This document shows, piece after piece, positions 14,849 to 17,502 of a stretch of DNA of 17,502 nucleotides. This stretch comes from an uncultured Anaeroplasmataceae bacterium. GTDB lineage: Bacteria > Bacillota_I > Bacilli_A > Acholeplasmatales > Anaeroplasmataceae. The number at the start of each line of letters is the position of its first letter. The stretch's first letter is position 1. A program made the position numbers and the translations under genes. The notes under the pieces were generated by a model that was not told where the DNA came from, did not search any database, and saw only the letters and a program-made list of their open reading frames with translations. The DNA lies in contig CAJTTN010000017.1 in the NCBI GenBank assembly GCA_910579215.1, forward strand, positions 1-17,502. Direction: 5' to 3'.

Positions 14849-14880
14849 CTCAAAATAACGATAGATTATTGGGAGGAAAA
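14849..14880 (+). repeat. Left 32-bp inverted repeat of the invertible cassette
   Basis: A perfect 32-bp match, in inverse orientation, to 17412-17443. It begins CTCAAAATAACGATAG and ends with the ribosome binding site GGGAGGAAAA. It forms the 5' leader of the TIR-GNAT gene, whose ATG follows after 3 nt. This is the probable crossover site. Confidence 0.9.
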
Positions 14881-14883
14881 ATA

Positions 14884-16323
14884 ATGTATGATTTTTTCAT
14901 TTCACACTCTTCTTTAGATAAAAATGATGTGGTTGTCAAGTTGGAACAAGAGTTAAAAAATAATAAATATTCTATATGGTATGATGAATCTATCATTAAC
15001 TCTGGTAAAAATATTAATCAAGAAATAACAGAAGGACTAAAAAAATCTTATTGCGTTTTAGTTATACTAACAAAAAATTTTTTTAAAAGTAATTGGGGCT
15101 TTTTTGAATTAGGGCAAGTTATTAATTCAAAAGAAAAACGCATTGTTCCAATTGTATATGATGTTTCTAATGATGAATTAAATTATTTTTTAAGCATAAT
15201 TGGTAACACTAAGTATCTTAAGGCTGATGCTAACATTATGAAAAATCTAAAATTTACTCTTTTACAAATAAAAAATGATAACGAGTATTTAAGTTCTTTA
15301 GAGCAATTATATTCACTTCAAAAAAAACTCAATAGGCTTGAGAATATAAATGTGGATATTTTATGTTTGAGTCTTAAAGATTACTTATCAATGCAAGATT
15401 CAATGCAAGGATATTCTATAAATGCTGCAAAAAAATGCGTTTTAAATATATGTAATGATGTTTTAAAAAGAAAAATGAACGAATTAGAAATTAATGCAAA
15501 TCTTTATACAGATTTAGAAAAATTTTTCAGTTATAATATTATAGAGTACGTTAAATTCATTTTGGAAACTAAGAATTTTTGTATTGAAACAAAAAATGAT
15601 TATATTTTAATTAATAAGGCTCTGTACAATATAATATTCACATATATAAATAATAAGTATCCAATCCATTTAAATGAAAGAAAAATTGAAATAATTAATC
15701 CTGAAGATTTAACATATGAAGATTTCATGGAAATGTATAAAATTGACAAATTAGTATTAAGAGAAGATTTGATAGCTTCAATAGAAACATCATATGGTTG
15801 GTATAAATATAATAATTATACTCATATAGGAATTAGGGATCAGAATACCAAAGAATTAGTTGGGTACTTTTCTATATTGCCAATAACAGATGATCTATAT
15901 AAAAAAATATTGAGTGGCAATTTTAAAGATAAAGACTTTAATGAAGATGGACTTTTGCAATATAATTTTGAAAATTTCTATCGCTTATATGTAGCAGCTG
16001 TTGCCATTCATCCTGACTATCAAAACACTAATGCTTTTAATTTACTTTATACTGGATTAATTAATTTAATAATAAGTTTGGCTAAAGAAAGAAATATTTA
16101 TTTTTTCCAAGTTATAGCTGAAGCTTCTACAAAACAAGGAGAAAAATTTTGCAAATTAATGGGAATGAAAAAAATTTTAGAAACCATTGAAAATACAGAT
16201 GTTTATAGTTTAACTTTAATTCCACCAGATGCACTTATATGTAATCATAAAACAAAAGAATTAATAGAATTATTGAATATAAAATATAATGAATACAAAG
16301 ATTTTTTTAATGAAAATTTTTAA
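14884..16323 (+). CDS. TIR-GNAT fusion protein, probable defence effector (cassette gene in the ON position)
   Basis: A 479-residue soluble protein. Residues 1-130 form a TIR domain: FFISHSSLDK (4-13), a BB-loop-like stretch NSGKNINQEI (39-48), and SNWGFFELGQ (69-78), in which Glu75 is at the position of the catalytic glutamate of NAD-cleaving TIRs. Residues about 135-260 are helical and unassigned. Residues about 265-447 look like a GNAT acetyltransferase fold: ELVGYFSILPI, then VAAVAIHPDYQNTNAFNLLY (370-389) at the acetyl-CoA loop and FCKLMGMKKI (422-431) near the end. Here the glycine-rich acyl-CoA loop is degenerate (NTNAF), so binding rather than catalysis is possible. The start at 14884 is set by GGGAGG 7 nt upstream, inside the inverted repeat. 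The gene is connected to the promoter at 14817-14845. Known Pycsar TIR effectors have a different domain order, so a direct Pycsar link is not assumed. Confidence 0.82.
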   Translation: MYDFFISHSSLDKNDVVVKLEQELKNNKYSIWYDESIINSGKNINQEITEGLKKSYCVLVILTKNFFKSNWGFFELGQVINSKEKRIVPIVYDVSNDELNYFLSIIGNTKYLKADANIMKNLKFTLLQIKNDNEYLSSLEQLYSLQKKLNRLENINVDILCLSLKDYLSMQDSMQGYSINAAKKCVLNICNDVLKRKMNELEINANLYTDLEKFFSYNIIEYVKFILETKNFCIETKNDYILINKALYNIIFTYINNKYPIHLNERKIEIINPEDLTYEDFMEMYKIDKLVLREDLIASIETSYGWYKYNNYTHIGIRDQNTKELVGYFSILPITDDLYKKILSGNFKDKDFNEDGLLQYNFENFYRLYVAAVAIHPDYQNTNAFNLLYTGLINLIISLAKERNIYFFQVIAEASTKQGEKFCKLMGMKKILETIENTDVYSLTLIPPDALICNHKTKELIELLNIKYNEYKDFFNENF

Positions 16324-17408
16324 GATGTATATTCTGTATAGGCAATAAATTTATCTTTTATTTTTTCTTCATAATCAGGATATATTTTTATAAGATTCTT
16401 TATTTTGTTAATATTAGATAATATTTTATCGAACATATATTTATTTAATAAACAAAACTGATCAATTCTTTCTTTTGAAAAATCTTTATGCATTCTACCA
16501 CATCTTCCACCACACAAAGATAAATAATTGCAATTGACACAAATCGTATCTTTTATCTCATTATTTTTGAACTCTATTCCAGACCAAATGTCCCCAATGT
16601 AATGAGAATTAGTATTTACATTATCACAGCATGCATAGCATTTTCCATTTGTTTGAATATAAATCATTGAAGTCCCATAGCCACAATAAAATTTTTTTGG
16701 AATGCCTGTTTCATATAAAATATGATTAAGTGTACTAATAAAAGGAACAAGCTTTAAAAAAACACCTTTCTCTAAAAAATTTAACCAATAATCAAATAAT
16801 AGATCTATTTCATTAAAATATTTTTCTTTATAACTATCAAAATCAGTTAACTTTTCAGTGTTATCTAATTGCCAATAGATATAATCAAATAGGTTAAGCA
16901 TAAGGTACAATTCAGTGAACAAACTTGTATTTGGTGAAATTGTAAATCTTCCTATCATAGGGAAATTTTTGATTTTTTTAATCATATTGATTGTCTTTAC
17001 AATGCTATAAAAGTAAGGGGTTAAATTATTTTTAGAATCAAAAATTTCTTCATAATTGATAGAAATTAATGCTAAATCTAAATTTAAAACTATATTTTTT
17101 GGAGCTTCAGAAAATTTCAAACCATTTGTATGCATAATGAAGTTGGTTTGATAATTATTTTTTTTCTCTTTAAAAAGCTTTATAATTTTTGTGATATATG
17201 GATAATTTATTGTCGGTTCTCCACCAAAAAAATAAATATCAGCAATTGAATCATTTAATTTACTTTGAACTCTATCAATAAATTTTTTCAAATCACTTAA
17301 AGTGTATTTTGGCTCTATAGGTACTCCTGCCTTTATTACATCAAATAAAACAGAGCAATAAGAACAATTTAAATTACAGTCATTTGTTACATAAATATAA
17401 TATTCCAT
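16320..17408 (-). CDS. Radical SAM/SPASM enzyme (cassette gene in the OFF position)
   Basis: A 362-residue protein. The radical SAM cluster is CNLNCSYC (Cys11, 15, 18), followed by FFGGEP (60-65). The C-terminal SPASM domain is complete: Cys242-X12-Gly255-X4-Cys260, then CVNCNYLSLCGGRC (Cys290, 293, 299, 303) and Cys319, enough for two auxiliary iron-sulfur clusters. SPASM enzymes mostly modify peptides, as RiPP or quinohemoprotein maturases, but no precursor peptide is evident in the window. It is not viperin-like, since viperins lack SPASM. The start at 17408 is set by GGGAGG inside the right inverted repeat, with the same 3-nt spacing from repeat end to ATG as the TIR gene. No good promoter is visible upstream in the remaining 59 nt. 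Its TAA shares the TTAA at 16320-16323 with the TIR gene stop. Confidence 0.9.
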   Translation of the reverse strand: MEYYIYVTNDCNLNCSYCSVLFDVIKAGVPIEPKYTLSDLKKFIDRVQSKLNDSIADIYFFGGEPTINYPYITKIIKLFKEKKNNYQTNFIMHTNGLKFSEAPKNIVLNLDLALISINYEEIFDSKNNLTPYFYSIVKTINMIKKIKNFPMIGRFTISPNTSLFTELYLMLNLFDYIYWQLDNTEKLTDFDSYKEKYFNEIDLLFDYWLNFLEKGVFLKLVPFISTLNHILYETGIPKKFYCGYGTSMIYIQTNGKCYACCDNVNTNSHYIGDIWSGIEFKNNEIKDTICVNCNYLSLCGGRCGRMHKDFSKERIDQFCLLNKYMFDKILSNINKIKNLIKIYPDYEEKIKDKFIAYTEYTS

Positions 17409-17411
17409 ATA

Positions 17412-17443
17412 TTTTCCTCCCAATAATCTATCGTTATTTTGAG
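17412..17443 (-). repeat. Right 32-bp inverted repeat of the invertible cassette
   Basis: The exact reverse complement of 14849-14880. On the minus strand it forms the leader and ribosome binding site of the radical SAM gene. The two copies differ immediately outside on both sides, so the identity is limited to these 32 bp. Confidence 0.9.
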
Positions 17444-17502
17444 GTAATTAAATCTAAAAGAATATTTGTATGCATAACATGAATTATCGGAAGCAGAAGT
17501 AA
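17434..17502 (-). other. Open frame entering from the right edge and ending in the repeat
   Basis: On the minus strand 22 codons are open from the window edge to a TAA at 17436-17434 inside the right repeat, ending MHTNILLDLITSK. This could be the end of an upstream gene, a short peptide starting at that Met, or chance, since 22 open codons are unremarkable. It matters because readthrough from such a gene could express the radical SAM gene without inversion. Confidence 0.2.

Larger units (their letters stand above)
11471..17502. mobile_element. Genomic island integrated at tRNA-Trp (right end not in window)
   Basis: The tRNA-Trp 3' fragment at 11471-11514 marks one end. Everything to its right is accessory in character: a Pycsar operon, a tyrosine recombinase, and an inverted-repeat-bounded TIR-GNAT/radical SAM cassette. 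No replication, conjugation or phage structural gene is visible in the part seen, so this may be a small integrative defence island or one end of a larger element. Base composition is as AT-rich as the chromosome to the left and does not help. Confidence 0.6.

Noticed and set aside
14884..16323. TIR protein as the Pycsar effector of the adjacent pycC
   Set aside because: It is in a separate, oppositely oriented and invertible unit, lacks a recognisable cyclic-nucleotide domain, and pycC already has a cognate membrane effector directly downstream.
16320..17408. Prokaryotic viperin
   Set aside because: The protein has a full C-terminal SPASM domain, which viperins lack.
1..17502. CRISPR arrays
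   Set aside because: No regularly spaced direct repeats were seen anywhere in the window.

Overview
The window is AT-rich, with short operons, strong AGGAGG-type ribosome binding sites and sigma-A-like promoters. It carries a tricistronic GerA-type spore germinant receptor, so the host is most likely a spore-forming, low-GC member of the Bacillota. The sequence alone does not settle the genus.

Layout. (1) 1-722: left-edge debris. It holds the start of a probable ISL3-like transposase on the minus strand and a small unknown frame that may be the tail of a truncated gene. (2) 828-2286: two single-gene units with promoter and terminator, a TfoX N-terminal-domain protein and a DegV-family lipid-binding protein. 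(3) 2306-8666: a plus-strand run of KtrB/TrkH potassium channel, KtrA gating subunit, diacylglycerol-kinase-like lipid kinase, then germinant receptor subunits in the order B-A-C. (4) 8663-11141: two overlapping minus-strand genes for paralogous, membrane-anchored proteins with Ig/cadherin-like repeats. They collide tail to tail with the germination operon. (5) 11430-11514: a terminator followed by only the 3' part of a tRNA-Trp gene, the signature of an integration site. (6) 11515-17502: an accessory island on the element side of that site. Its other end is outside the window.

The island carries two apparent defence modules around a tyrosine recombinase. The first is a minus-strand operon: a Pycsar-type nucleotide cyclase (pycC), its transmembrane effector (pycTM, broken by a frameshift), and a gene of unknown function with a faint resemblance to uracil-DNA glycosylases. 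The second is the most striking feature of the window. A TIR-GNAT fusion gene and a radical SAM/SPASM gene face each other, share a TTAA at their stop codons, and are enclosed by perfect 32-bp inverted repeats (14849-14880 and 17412-17443). Each repeat holds the 5' leader and ribosome binding site of its gene and ends 3 nt before the start codon. A good promoter lies just outside the left repeat, and the recombinase gene is divergently adjacent.

My reading is an invertible either/or expression switch. In the orientation shown the TIR-GNAT gene is connected to the promoter. Inversion of about 2.6 kb would connect the radical SAM gene instead, with the same leader. The repeats and geometry are directly visible. 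The inversion, the recombinase assignment and the defence role are inference.
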